A stretch of 64,000 nt of DNA from Burkholderiales bacterium (GCA_024235795.1 JACKLR010000002.1:310001-374000), one strand, 5' to 3'. Numbered from the stretch's first letter, positions 34,719 to 44,639 are shown. Notes: a model not told the origin generated them from the letters alone. Program-made: numbers and translations.

Positions 34719-36067
34719 TATTTAGCCCTCCCTAATTGTTGCGGGCTCAGGCGGAAAACCTGAAGCGGGAGCTCATGAGTGCCATGGGCATGCCCTTCAG
34801 CATCAGGGTCTAAATGACGGCCGACTGCCGTGATCAATCCCCGGGGACTGATCGCAATTGCATGTGAGAGCACAAAATCGGAGCTTGACAACACCAGGTC
34901 GTTCAGATCCTCCATGCCTCTTTGCTCTGTCCACATGAATGCGCGTTCATCGGATATATGTCCATTACTGTTATATTCTGATATACCAACTACTTCACCT
35001 GTATTATTAATCGCCAGTGCCTTGCTTGATGTATGGCCAGTGAGCGTGCCAAGTTCCTCGATAGCGCCACCCTTGGGCCAAATGACAGCATGGTGGTCTC
35101 CGCCCGTCAGACCGGAAGCCCCGACAATGTCTCCTCGATTATTAATACCCGACGCTTCACTCCAGGAGTCGCCGGGAAGCGTGCCCAGATCAAACGCTGT
35201 TTTGTCGGACCCGCCGCCCCACAGTACCGCCCGCAAACCGGAGACAGTATCACATACACCTGCGATGTCTCCGCTATTGTTAATCGCCTGACCCCGGCAT
35301 GATTTGCTGCCGGGCAGTCTCGGCAGTATTTGGGCCTCGCCTGCAGGACTCCAGATGACGGCTCTGATTCCATCAGGTCCACTCGACCACCCAGTCGTCT
35401 TGCCAGCAAGGTTAATGGCCAATGCCGCGCTGCCGGTATCGCCGAGAGGCAATTCCAGGAGAACAGGATTGCCCTGCGCATCGGTGCGGTAAGCCTGCAT
35501 TCCTGTGGTGGTATTCATTGAGCCTACAACCTGAAGATTATTGTTGATGGCGGAAGCGGTGCTGTAATCTTCACCTTTTCGTAATTTTGCTTCTTCTTCC
35601 CCCAGGATTCCGGCTGGTTTTTTACGGGCCTGTTTGTCATTGTTTATGACTTCAGTGAGTCCGTCTTTTCGCCAGACAATTCCACTCGGGCCGCGATGAT
35701 CTTCTTTCCTGACTGTCCCCGCAATATCGCCATTGTCATTCACGGCACGAACGAGCCGGTTTGATCCCATAGGTATAACATCTACCTGCGTGGCTGAAAA
35801 AAAGTTGGTTCCTGCTGCTTTGGCGTAATCGGCAGGAATCAACGCGAGTCCCGTGCAGAGCAGGATCATAGGGATTGTCCGGAAGGATATCCACCATGAA
35901 AAAACGGAAATATTTTTCTGATGTGATAAATTCTGGACGCTATCTGCTAATCTGTATCTGTAAGCGGTTTGCTGTAGCAGCTCCAAATCAAACCTTTGAT
36001 GTCGTATGGTATTCATTTTGTCTATATAAAAAATAAGATGACGATGATGTGTAGAATTATTGTTCAC
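34718..36067 (-). CDS. HAF-repeat extracellular protein
   Basis: Protein of 449 residues with repeated HAF-type units such as AVIWPKGGAIEELGTLTGHTSSKALAINNTGEVVGIS and FDLGTLPGDSWSEASGINNRGDIVGAS. The family is named for this pattern and has no known activity. A hydrophobic segment (TIPMILLCTGLALIPADYAKAAG, about residues 63-85) looks like a signal peptide placed far inside. The true start may therefore be a later Met, for example MNTIRHQRF (residue 18) or MILLCTGL. It stops by TAATG overlap with the oxidase start, so the two are translated together and probably exported together. Confidence 0.8.
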   Translation of the reverse strand: MNNNSTHHRHLIFYIDKMNTIRHQRFDLELLQQTAYRYRLADSVQNLSHQKNISVFSWWISFRTIPMILLCTGLALIPADYAKAAGTNFFSATQVDVIPMGSNRLVRAVNDNGDIAGTVRKEDHRGPSGIVWRKDGLTEVINNDKQARKKPAGILGEEEAKLRKGEDYSTASAINNNLQVVGSMNTTTGMQAYRTDAQGNPVLLELPLGDTGSAALAINLAGKTTGWSSGPDGIRAVIWSPAGEAQILPRLPGSKSCRGQAINNSGDIAGVCDTVSGLRAVLWGGGSDKTAFDLGTLPGDSWSEASGINNRGDIVGASGLTGGDHHAVIWPKGGAIEELGTLTGHTSSKALAINNTGEVVGISEYNSNGHISDERAFMWTEQRGMEDLNDLVLSSSDFVLSHAIAISPRGLITAVGRHLDPDAEGHAHGTHELPLQVFRLSPQQLGRAK

Positions 36068-36688
36068 GCATTAACGTTATTTCTAAAATTTGGATTAGCG
36101 CCCGCTAAACCAAAATTTTTAATAAATTTTTTTGTTACTCTGCTACTTAATATATTGTTATAAAATGAAAAAAACTTTCTATAATCGATTTTATTAAAGC
36201 TTCTTGCCTGAAAAAATAACTAAAACATACAGATTTTTAGGCTGAGAATATCAAAACTGTTAGAAGAAAAATATACGTATAAATACGTAGTACCCTGCAT
36301 TCTTATAATCTTCTGTTTTATTCATATAATTCATCATTACAAAATTTAGGCTGTAATGATATAAGCTATTCTTTTCTAAAATTATTGTACTTTGGTCGGC
36401 ATTGCTTGAGATAAAGCGATTTAAGTGCATTTCGCTTACTATTGTCCTCATCTTTTGAATCATGGTCTGTGCGAAAAATCACATTCCGGCAACAATCGGT
36501 AAATTGACATCGTATTTTCAAATATTATGCGATTTGTATGATAATGCGTCCGTAGGGCAATCATTTGATTGGGTAGGTGGGCATTGGTTAATACGACACT
36601 TCATCTTTCCGAAAAATGGAAGGAATACGCCAAATGCTCCGAATATTGAGAAGAATTAAAAACAAGCGTTTAAGTCTATGAGTGTGTC
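36068..36688. other. AT-rich intergenic region before hsdM
   Basis: About 620 bases, strongly AT-rich at 36100-36460, between the divergent HAF gene and hsdM. It should contain both promoters. Two 65-codon frames here show no family features and I do not accept them. Confidence 0.45.
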
Positions 36689-38152
36689 ATGATCACCGGC
36701 GAAATCAGAAACAAAGTCGACCAACTGTGGAATACCTTCTGGTCAGGCGGGGTGTCCAATCCGTTATCGGTGATCGAGCAAATCACCTATTTGTTATTCG
36801 CCAAGCGCCTGGATGATCTGCATACCGCCAGGGAAGCGCAGGCCAACCTGTTGGGTGGGGATGTTGAAAATCCCGTTTTTGAGCCCGGTCAGGATCATTT
36901 GCGCTGGTCGCGGTTCAAGGATTTCGAGCCGGAACGCAAGTTTAATGTGTTCAAGGATGAGGTGTTTCCGTTCATCAAGTCGCTCAATGGCCGGGCGGGG
37001 AGTGCTTACACCCGCTTTATGCAGGATGCCGTGTTTATCATTCCCAATCCTGCACTGCTGGATAAAGTCGTCAACATGATCGACGCCATTCCGATGGAAG
37101 ACCGGGATACCAAGGGCGATCTGTACGAATACATGCTGTCCAAAATCGCCACGGCGGGGCAGAACGGACAGTTCCGCACGCCCCGGCATATCATCAAAAT
37201 GATGGTCGCGCTGACCGCGCCCACACCCAAGGACATCATTTGCGATCCGGCCTGTGGCACTTGCGGCTATCTGGTGGCCGCCGCCGAATATCTGGAACAT
37301 CACCACAAGGACATATTGCTGGATAAAGCACTCAAGGAACATTTCCATCATCATATGTTCCACGGGTCGGACTTTGATTCGTCGATGCTGCGTATCGGCG
37401 CGATGAACATGACGCTGCACGGCATTGACAACCCATCAATTGAAAACCGAGATTCGTTAAGTGAAGACCATGCCGGTCACCGCAATGCGTACACGTTGAT
37501 CCTGGCCAACCCGCCGTTTAAAGGTTCGCTGGATTACGATGGCACTGCCAAGGACTTGCTGCAAGTCTGCAAAACCAAAAAGACCGAACTGCTGTTCATC
37601 AGCCTGTTCCTGAAGCAACTCAAACCCGGTGGCCGTTGCGCCTGCATCGTACCTGATGGTGTGTTGTTCGGCTCCAGCAACGCGCATCAGGAACTGCGCA
37701 AAACACTGGTGGAAGAGCAAAAACTGGACGCCATCATCTCCATGCCGTCCGGCGTGTTCAAACCGTATGCCGGGGTGTCCACGGCGGTGCTGGTTTTTAC
37801 CCGCACCGATTCCGGCGGCACTGACAAGGTGTGGTTCTACGACATGCAGGCCGACGGCTTCAGCCTAGACGACAAACGCGAACCGGTTGCCGCCAACGAC
37901 ATCCCCGATATCATCGAACAATACCAGTCCTATCTAGCAGGAAATGGGGATTTTTCAGACAAAAAAGCCAAAGCCTTCACCGTCGACAAAGCCGACATCG
38001 CCGCCAATAAATACGACCTGTCGATCAACCGCTACAAGGAAACCGAATACCAGGAAGTGGAATACGACCCGCCGCAGGTGATTCTGGATCAACTGGAAGC
38101 GCTGGAAGCCGAGATTCAGCAGGATTTGAAAGCATTGCGGGGGATGTTGTGA
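36689..38152 (+). CDS. hsdM: Type I restriction-modification methyltransferase subunit
   Basis: N6-adenine methyltransferase subunit of 487 residues. The N-terminal HsdM domain (KVDQLWNTFWSGGVSNPLSVIEQITYLLFAKRLDD) precedes FRTPRHIIKMMVAL. SAM motif I reads DPACGTCGYL, with Cys in place of the usual second Gly region (GTGG). The catalytic motif is NPPF at residues 274-277. The Met start follows GTGTGTC without a strong ribosome site. Its stop overlaps the GTG of hsdS by four bases (GTGA), so translation is coupled. Together with hsdS it methylates the recognition site, and with hsdR it forms the restriction complex. Confidence 0.95.
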   Translation: MITGEIRNKVDQLWNTFWSGGVSNPLSVIEQITYLLFAKRLDDLHTAREAQANLLGGDVENPVFEPGQDHLRWSRFKDFEPERKFNVFKDEVFPFIKSLNGRAGSAYTRFMQDAVFIIPNPALLDKVVNMIDAIPMEDRDTKGDLYEYMLSKIATAGQNGQFRTPRHIIKMMVALTAPTPKDIICDPACGTCGYLVAAAEYLEHHHKDILLDKALKEHFHHHMFHGSDFDSSMLRIGAMNMTLHGIDNPSIENRDSLSEDHAGHRNAYTLILANPPFKGSLDYDGTAKDLLQVCKTKKTELLFISLFLKQLKPGGRCACIVPDGVLFGSSNAHQELRKTLVEEQKLDAIISMPSGVFKPYAGVSTAVLVFTRTDSGGTDKVWFYDMQADGFSLDDKREPVAANDIPDIIEQYQSYLAGNGDFSDKKAKAFTVDKADIAANKYDLSINRYKETEYQEVEYDPPQVILDQLEALEAEIQQDLKALRGML

Positions 38153-39288
38153 CTTGGCCAAATGTGCCTTTAACAGACGTTGTGAAGGATGTTACGTCTG
38201 GTAATGCTAAGATTATGCAAAAAGAATATCTTCAAGAAGGTGCTCTGCCTGTAATTGACCAAGGTAAAGAATTCATTGGTGGCTATGTAGATGACGTATC
38301 GTTGCAATGCAAAGAAGAATTGCCGGTTGTAATATTTGGGGATCACACGCGAGAAGTGAAGTTTGTTGACCAGCCTTTCGCACTTGGGGCTGATGGCGTC
38401 AAAGTGCTTAAACCTATAGCAGGCGTGCTTGACGAGAAATACTTATACTATGTCTTAAAACAAGCAAAGTTACCAGAAGACGCTGGCTATAGCAGGCACT
38501 TTAAGTTTGTTAAGCGGCTTCAAATCCCCCTCCCACCCCTGGAAGAACAAAAACGCATCGCAGCGATACTGGACAAGGCCGATACCATCCGCCGCAAACG
38601 CCAGCAAGCCATCGACCTCACCGACCAACTCCTCCGATCTGTCTTTTGGGACATGTTTGGTGATCCGGTGACGAATCCAAAGAAATATAAAATGGGGAAA
38701 ATTGGTGATTTACTTGATAGTGTTAATTACGGAACAAGTGCAAAAGCAGGTGTAGAAGGAAAATATCCAATCTTAAGAATGAATAATATAACCTACGAAG
38801 GGGGCTGGAAGCTAAACGACCTTAAATATATTGATATGGATGAAAAGGACTTAAAAAAATATACAGCCGAACCCGGTGACATTCTTTTTAATAGAACCAA
38901 TAGTAAAGAACTTGTTGGAAAAACAGCAGTATTCCGTGAAGAAAGTTCATATGTTTTTGCTGGATATTTAATTAGATCAAAAGTTAATTCATTAGCAAAA
39001 CCTGAGTACATATCTGGGTTTTTAAATTCATTTTACGGAAAAAAGTTGTTGCGGAATATGTGTAAAAACATTGTTGGAATGGCTAATATAAATGCTAAAG
39101 AATATCAGGCCATCAATATATTAATTCCACCTATTGAAGAACAAAAAAAATACGCATCATTGGTTGAAAGATGTAGAAATAAAATAGCCTTCTATAGAAA
39201 TGTACAAAAGAAGACAGATGAATTATCTAATGCTTTAACACAACAAGCTTTTCGTGGCGAATTAACCAAACCAATCAATTCCATATAG
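38149..39288 (+). CDS. hsdS: Type I restriction-modification specificity subunit
   Basis: Recognition subunit of 379 residues with GTG start. It has the expected two halves. Target domain 1 spans residues 1-120, followed by a conserved helix (PLPPLEEQKRIAAILDKADTIRRKRQQAIDL). Target domain 2 spans about 175-325, followed by a second helix (PPIEEQKKYASLVERCRNKIAFYRNVQKKTDELSNALTQQAFRGEL). The DNA of target domain 2 (38640-39250) is much richer in A+T than hsdM or hsdR, which suggests that this half was exchanged by recombination. The recognition sequence cannot be predicted by eye. Confidence 0.94.
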   Translation: MTWPNVPLTDVVKDVTSGNAKIMQKEYLQEGALPVIDQGKEFIGGYVDDVSLQCKEELPVVIFGDHTREVKFVDQPFALGADGVKVLKPIAGVLDEKYLYYVLKQAKLPEDAGYSRHFKFVKRLQIPLPPLEEQKRIAAILDKADTIRRKRQQAIDLTDQLLRSVFWDMFGDPVTNPKKYKMGKIGDLLDSVNYGTSAKAGVEGKYPILRMNNITYEGGWKLNDLKYIDMDEKDLKKYTAEPGDILFNRTNSKELVGKTAVFREESSYVFAGYLIRSKVNSLAKPEYISGFLNSFYGKKLLRNMCKNIVGMANINAKEYQAINILIPPIEEQKKYASLVERCRNKIAFYRNVQKKTDELSNALTQQAFRGELTKPINSI

Positions 39289-39302
39289 ACGAGGCTTCAT
39301 AA

Positions 39303-39523
39303 ATGACAAAAAATAACACGAGCAGGAAGTTTTGGGAGCGTGGAAAAAATTAAGGCCAGTGGAAATTTTATTATCAAACACTGGCCATGAAAATTCGGAA
39401 CGACCAGTCCTTGAAGGAATAACTCACCTTTGGGATAAGTTAACAGGTCGCTTTGTGTATTGTCGTTCCCAATGTAGAAAAATTCAAGTAGAAGGAAACG
39501 AAGAAATCAGTATTATTTTTTAA
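39303..39523 (+). other. Short possible gene, perhaps frameshifted, between hsdS and hsdR
   Basis: The ATG at 39303 gives a 16-residue peptide. A second frame from a TTG at 39332 gives 63 residues containing LRPVEILLSNTGHENSERP and LTGRFVYCRSQCRKIQVEG. Together they could be one small gene with a frameshift, or a decayed remnant. No family is recognised. The function is unknown and existence as a gene is uncertain. Confidence 0.3.
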
Positions 39524-39580
39524 AAACAAATAGCATCATGTTATAAACGGGCGCGAAGATCATTTGTAATCAAGTTATTT

Positions 39581-42500
39581 ATGGATGAAAAAGGCAATTT
39601 TTCCTTTTTAGCTGAACACTGGGCCTTCCTGCTGGACGATGCCCGGCAGGTGGAATGTTATGCATTGCGTGATCCGCGTGCGGCAGCCATTTATGCCCGC
39701 CGTACGCTGGAACTGTCACTCAAATGGTTGTTTGCCAATGATACCGCCTTAAAACAACCGTATGAAAAAAGCCTGGCGGCGATGATTCATGAGCCGACGT
39801 TTGCCGGCAATATCCGGCAGGGGTTGTTTCACGATATCAAGTTTATTCACCGGTTGGGCAATCTGGCGGTGCATGGCGATCAAACCATCTCGTCACAGGA
39901 AAGTTTGAAGGCAACGATTGCGCTGCACAGTTTTCTGGGCTGGTTGTCGCGGGTTTATACCCGAGAGAGTATCAAGCTGCAGGCATTTCAGGTTGAATGG
40001 GTGCCTGATTCCAGAACTGAGAGCAAAACCGAGACTGAACCCCAAACCGCGCCACTGACAACGCTACAACTGGATGAACTGCAAGCCACGTTAAAAGCAC
40101 GCGACGAGGCAGCGGCACTGGCGGCGGCACGGGCGCAGGAAAAACTCACCCGGACGCAAGCGCAACTGGCCGCGATGCGTGAGCAATTGGCGCAGTTACA
40201 GCAGGTCAAGCAGGCTAATCAGAAGACCATAGCCAGCAATGAATACACCGAGGCGCAAACCCGCGAGCTGATGATTGATGTGATGCTGCGCGAAGCCGGG
40301 TGGAACCCCAAGGTCGAGGATTCCGAGGAATATGAAGTCACCAACTGCATGCCGACGGCAAATGGCGAGCGTACCGGCACCGGTTATGTGGATTATGTGT
40401 TGTGGGGTGCCGACGGCAAGCCGCTGGCCCTGGTGGAAGCCAAGAAAACCCGCAAAGACCCGAGAGCAGGCAAACACCAGGCCGAGCTGTATGCCGACTG
40501 CCTGGAACAACACCACGGGCAGCGTCCGCTGATTTATTATTCCAACGGTTATAAAACCTGGCTGTGGGATGATTTGTTTTACCCGCCCCGGGAAGTGCAA
40601 GGCTTCGCAACCCGCGATGAACTGCAATGGCACATCAACCAGCGCAGCAGTCGACAGGATTTGCGTGTGATGCAGCCCAAGAAGGAAATCACCGGGCGCT
40701 ATTATCAACAGGAAGCCGCCGCACGGGTGATGGAACAGTTTGGCGAGCATCGCAAGCGCAAGAGTCTGATCGTGATGGCGACCGGCACCGGTAAAACGCG
40801 CCTGTCGATTGCGCTGGTTGACATGTTGATGCGCGCCAACTGGGCGCGGCGCATTTTGTTCCTGGCCGATAGACGGGCGCTGGTCCGGCAGGCCAAGCGG
40901 GAATTTAACAAACACTTGCCACATGTCTCGGTTGCCAGTTTGCTGGACAAAAAGCAGGAAGACGCGCGGGTGCTTTTTTCGACTTACCCCACCATGTTGA
41001 ACTGCATTGACGGAACGCGCAAGGAAGTCGCCGGGATTTTCAGCGTGGCGCATTTTGACCTGGTGATCATCGATGAAGCGCATCGTTCGGTTTATCAAAA
41101 GTATGGCGCGATTTTCGATTATTTTGATGCGTTGTTGCTGGGTTTGACGGCCACGCCACGCGGCGAAGTGGATCGTAATACCTACCGCTTGTTTGAACTC
41201 GATGACCATCAACCGACGTATGCGTATGAGCTGGATCAGGCGGTGGATGATGAATACCTGGTGCCGCCGCGTGCAATCTCCGTGCCGCTGAAGTTTCAGC
41301 GTGAAGGGATTAAATACCATGAGTTGTCACCCGAGGAGCAAGAGGAATATGAATTGCAGGAGCAGTTCTATGACGCCGAGACGGGGGCGCTGAAAGAAGA
41401 AATCAGCTCGTCGGCCTTGAACCAGTGGCTGTTTAATACGGACACGGTGAACAAGGTGCTGATGCACCTGATGGAACACGGCATCAAGGTGGAAGGCGGC
41501 GACAAGCTCGGCAAGACGATTATTTTCGCCAAGAATACCCGGCATGCCGATTTTATCGTCGAGCAGTTTGATAAAAACTACCCGCAACTGGCGGGCAAGT
41601 TTTGCCAGAAAATCGATTTTTCGGTGAATTATGCGCAAAGCCTGATTGACGAGTTCAGCATCAAGGACAAATATCCGCAGATTGCGGTTTCTGTCGATAT
41701 GCTCGACACCGGCATTGACGTGCCGGAAGTAGTTAACCTGGTGTTTTTTAAACTGGTGCGCTCCAAGACCAAATTCTGGCAAATGATCGGGCGCGGCACG
41801 CGCTTGTGTGAGGATTTGTTTGGCCCCGGTCAGCACAAGACAGAATTTGTTGTGTTTGATTATTGTCAGAACCTGGAATTCTTCGATGCGCATCCTGCGG
41901 GTTATGAGTCTGGCGTGCAGGAATCGGTCAAGCAGAAGATTTTCAAGCGACGTTTGGATTTGGCGGTTGCATTGCAAAACGGACAGCCTGAAGACAAAGC
42001 AGTTGGCGGGTACGGGGAACAATTGAAAGACCAGTTGTACCAAACCGTTGCCTCGATGAATCTGGACAATTTCATTGTTCGCAAATGCCGCGAAGACGTG
42101 GAAACCTATGCCGTCCGTGACAACTGGCAGAAACTGGATGACCAGGCTGTAACGGTCATTGCCAAAAAGTTGAGCGGCCTGCCGACGCAGGACGAGGATG
42201 ATGAATTCGCCCGAAGGTTTGATTTGCTCATCCTGAATTTGCAGCAGGCGATTTTGGCAAATAACCCGGCGCAGCAAAATTATCAGCTAAAAGTGCGTGA
42301 AATCGCCAAAGGGCTTGAAAACAAGTCGACTATCCCGATGGTTAGCGCGCAAATAACGCTGATCCAGGAATTGCAGACCGATCAATGGTGGGTGGGCGTG
42401 ACTTTGATCATGCTGGAAGACGTGCGGGTAAAACTCAGAAACCTGGTGCATTTTGTCGACCCGGAAGAGGGACTGAAAGACGTTTATACCGACTTTGAAG

Positions 42501-43042
42501 ATAATATTACCGACGAAGGCACCGAACACGCTATTGTAAAACCGGATACCCAACTTAAAGATTATCGTCAGCGGGTGCAACGCTTTGTCCGCGATCACCA
42601 GGATCATGTCACCATCAAGCGCCTGAAGAACAATCAGCCGATTTCAAAAACGGATATTACCGCGCTTGAAACCATCCTGTTTGCTGAAAATGGCCCAATT
42701 CCAAAGGAAGAATACCAAAAAATCTATGGCGATCAACCGCTAGGCATACTCGTTCGATCCGTCGTTGGCCTGGATCGTAATGCGGCCAAGGCTGCATTTG
42801 CAGAATTTTTAGATAAAGCACCTCTACACCCTGATCAAATTACATTTCTGAATGAAGTCGTCGAGTATCTGGTCAAAAATGGCATTATGGCGCCAAAAGT
42901 AATGTTTGATGCTCCGTTCACCTATATCCATGACCAAGGTTTGATCGGGGTTTTTGGTGAGGATATGAGCAAGACAGTTATCGGCCTTATTCAGCATATT
43001 AATGAAAATGCGGATGTTGCTGGAAGGGGTTTGGGTGCGTGA
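39581..43042 (+). CDS. hsdR: Type I restriction endonuclease/translocase subunit
   Basis: Motor and nuclease subunit of 1153 residues. An N-terminal DUF4145-like region (residues 10-130) is followed by an Ala/Gln-rich coiled coil (about 170-225). The PD-(D/E)xK nuclease has Asp271 in GYVDYVLWG and Glu286-x-Lys288 in LVEAKKT. The superfamily 2 motor has Walker A MATGTGKT at 399-406, DEAH at 498-501, GLTATPRGEV, and motif VI MIGRGTR. The C-terminal half is the HsdR-specific helical region. The architecture is like EcoEI-type HsdR. All key residues are present, so with hsdM and hsdS it forms a complete, probably active system. Confidence 0.95.
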   Translation: MDEKGNFSFLAEHWAFLLDDARQVECYALRDPRAAAIYARRTLELSLKWLFANDTALKQPYEKSLAAMIHEPTFAGNIRQGLFHDIKFIHRLGNLAVHGDQTISSQESLKATIALHSFLGWLSRVYTRESIKLQAFQVEWVPDSRTESKTETEPQTAPLTTLQLDELQATLKARDEAAALAAARAQEKLTRTQAQLAAMREQLAQLQQVKQANQKTIASNEYTEAQTRELMIDVMLREAGWNPKVEDSEEYEVTNCMPTANGERTGTGYVDYVLWGADGKPLALVEAKKTRKDPRAGKHQAELYADCLEQHHGQRPLIYYSNGYKTWLWDDLFYPPREVQGFATRDELQWHINQRSSRQDLRVMQPKKEITGRYYQQEAAARVMEQFGEHRKRKSLIVMATGTGKTRLSIALVDMLMRANWARRILFLADRRALVRQAKREFNKHLPHVSVASLLDKKQEDARVLFSTYPTMLNCIDGTRKEVAGIFSVAHFDLVIIDEAHRSVYQKYGAIFDYFDALLLGLTATPRGEVDRNTYRLFELDDHQPTYAYELDQAVDDEYLVPPRAISVPLKFQREGIKYHELSPEEQEEYELQEQFYDAETGALKEEISSSALNQWLFNTDTVNKVLMHLMEHGIKVEGGDKLGKTIIFAKNTRHADFIVEQFDKNYPQLAGKFCQKIDFSVNYAQSLIDEFSIKDKYPQIAVSVDMLDTGIDVPEVVNLVFFKLVRSKTKFWQMIGRGTRLCEDLFGPGQHKTEFVVFDYCQNLEFFDAHPAGYESGVQESVKQKIFKRRLDLAVALQNGQPEDKAVGGYGEQLKDQLYQTVASMNLDNFIVRKCREDVETYAVRDNWQKLDDQAVTVIAKKLSGLPTQDEDDEFARRFDLLILNLQQAILANNPAQQNYQLKVREIAKGLENKSTIPMVSAQITLIQELQTDQWWVGVTLIMLEDVRVKLRNLVHFVDPEEGLKDVYTDFEDNITDEGTEHAIVKPDTQLKDYRQRVQRFVRDHQDHVTIKRLKNNQPISKTDITALETILFAENGPIPKEEYQKIYGDQPLGILVRSVVGLDRNAAKAAFAEFLDKAPLHPDQITFLNEVVEYLVKNGIMAPKVMFDAPFTYIHDQGLIGVFGEDMSKTVIGLIQHINENADVAGRGLGA

Positions 43043-43370
43043 GGTTGTGTATATCCGCAATAGTTTTAAGCATTCTGGTTGAGTTTAATGATTTCTGCGC
43101 CGTTTGTTAGTTTGTCCAGATAATCAGCCCATCGTTGCATCATTTTGTGCCGCGCCACCAGCAGGGGAGATTTTCAAATAGAATCCCCGTTTATCAAATA
43201 GCATTTTTGTGTTGGATTTAGCATTACGAATCGTTGAATCAGAAAGGAACATGGGGGCAATTCCTTACAGGAACAACTGAGTTATCCCCAGTATTGCCCC
43301 CCCCACTTACCCCTGGATGTCAATAGATAAAATTGTATCTGGCTGAACTATTAAAGCAATAAAAAAACCC
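43043..43370. other. Intergenic region between hsdR and the tmRNA terminator
   Basis: About 330 bases without a gene. It contains a C-rich run (ATTGCCCCCCCCACTTACCCC) near 43295 and may be the scar of older insertions next to the tmRNA site. Confidence 0.4.
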
Positions 43371-43386
43371 GCTGTTACGCGGGTTT
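43364..43386 (-). terminator. Rho-independent terminator of the tmRNA gene
   Basis: On the minus strand AAACCCGC and GCGGGTTT pair around a 6-base loop, and the second arm runs into TTTTTTTATTG. It lies about 35 bases beyond the tmRNA 3' end at 43420. It therefore belongs to the host side of the integration site. Confidence 0.8.
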
Positions 43387-43419
43387 ATGGATTTATTTGG
43401 ATGGTGTTGGATATTTAAA

Positions 43420-43456
43420 TGGTGGAGACGGCGGGAATCGAACCAGCGTCCGCACT
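43420..43456 (-). ncRNA. ssrA: 3' end fragment of tmRNA (attachment site)
   Basis: On the minus strand this reads GCGGACGCTGGTTCGATTCC followed by CGCCGTCTCCACCA, which is the T-arm, acceptor strand and CCA of bacterial tmRNA. Only this end is present; the 5' part of the gene is absent upstream, where the integrase gene follows after about 30 bases. It is the displaced 3' end typical of integration into ssrA. The complete gene, restored by the element's own copy, should lie at the other end of the element beyond the window. Confidence 0.85.
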
Positions 43457-43481
43457 ATGTAACTATTTGTTTCTAAATATA

Positions 43482-44639
43482 TCAGTTTTCAATGTTGCCC
43501 AAATGTTGTCCAAATATTTCAAATGCCTTATCGCCGTGCTGTTCGTTTGTGCTTATCCATCGCGCATAAGTTTTGGCAGTTATCAAGATATTTGAGTGCC
43601 CCATCTGGGCTGATACCCAGCTAATATTTTCACCGGCTGACAGCATCATTGATGCAAAAGTATGTCTCGTTTGATACGGATTTCTGTAGCGCACCCCGGC
43701 TTTTTTTAGCAGAGGTGTCCAGGCGGTTTTTCTAATTGCCTGATCTCCCAACCACGGTTCGTTTGTGCGCGGGTTATAAAATATTTTTCCGCCACGTAAT
43801 AGCGTGTATTGCTTTTGATCAATCAGCGCTTTTTCAACGTGTTGTTTCATGTCAATTTCGCGGCGACCGGTTGCGGTTTTGGTTGTTTCTTCAGATTGAG
43901 ATGCTTGTGTAATTGCTTTATTTATCCTGATTTTTTTTCGCTCCCAGTCGATATCTGACCATTCCAGAGCAATTAACTCTGACGTGCGCATACCAGTCCA
44001 GAAAAACACTATGCATTGGTTGCGTATTTGTCCGCTGGCAAATTTAATAATTGCTGCTTGTTCTTCAGCGGTGAATGGGTCAATTGTCAGCTTCTTGACT
44101 GGTGGATCATTTCGTTTGTAAGTCCAGCCGTAGAGAGGATTGTCATGTATCAGTCCGTCATGCTTTGCATCTTGGAGTGCAGCCCTCAATGGGCTTAAGA
44201 TATTGGCAATACGCTTGTTAGAGCATGTCATTCCTGAGACCCAAGAACGAATATCGGCGCGTGTTAAATGGTGTAGTAATTTCCCCTCAAACTGAGGTAT
44301 TACCATATGTGTAATGGTTTTATAGTAATCATGATACGTGCTTGCTTTAATGGTCGGTTTTTTATTAGCCAACCATTCATTCAGGTATGTTCTTACTGTG
44401 TATTGCGTTGGAGCAAATTTATGAGCATTCTTTGAATTCGGGAATGTTACAGAATAATCAAAAGTACCGTTCTCGATAGCCAACAAAATAGCGGCACGGT
44501 GGTTGGCGGCGCGTTTCAGGTTAGCGGGAGTGGGCTGCAACTTGATCCGTTCGCGGCATTTTTGTCCTTGATAGTAGAAGCTGATGGCAATCGACGTTGT
44601 GCTACCTGCTGTGACGCCTGGATATTTGTTTCTGCCCAT
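43482..44639 (-). CDS. Tyrosine-type integrase of the ssrA-integrated element
   Basis: Site-specific recombinase of 385 residues. The N-terminal arm-binding domain (ISFYYQGQKCRERIKLQPTPANLKRAANHRA) resembles the DUF3596 type of lambdoid integrases. A core-binding SAM-like domain follows (VRTYLNEWLANKKPTIKASTYHDY). The catalytic domain has Arg in FWTGMRTSELIALEW, the TRHTFASMMLSAG block (His-x-x-Arg region), MGHSN and the nucleophile Tyr in AKTYARWI. The stop lies 26 bases from the tmRNA fragment, the usual place for an integrase beside its att site. It shares 124 bases with the preceding excisionase-like gene. Confidence 0.93.
   Translation of the reverse strand: MGRNKYPGVTAGSTTSIAISFYYQGQKCRERIKLQPTPANLKRAANHRAAILLAIENGTFDYSVTFPNSKNAHKFAPTQYTVRTYLNEWLANKKPTIKASTYHDYYKTITHMVIPQFEGKLLHHLTRADIRSWVSGMTCSNKRIANILSPLRAALQDAKHDGLIHDNPLYGWTYKRNDPPVKKLTIDPFTAEEQAAIIKFASGQIRNQCIVFFWTGMRTSELIALEWSDIDWERKKIRINKAITQASQSEETTKTATGRREIDMKQHVEKALIDQKQYTLLRGGKIFYNPRTNEPWLGDQAIRKTAWTPLLKKAGVRYRNPYQTRHTFASMMLSAGENISWVSAQMGHSNILITAKTYARWISTNEQHGDKAFEIFGQHLGNIEN

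Noticed and set aside
36260..36659. Two 65-67-codon frames before hsdM
   Set aside because: AT-rich region, no ribosome sites, no domain pattern, and they lie where promoters are expected.
40196..42277. Long minus-strand frames opposite hsdR
   Set aside because: Antisense shadows of a well-supported gene with all motor and nuclease motifs on the plus strand.
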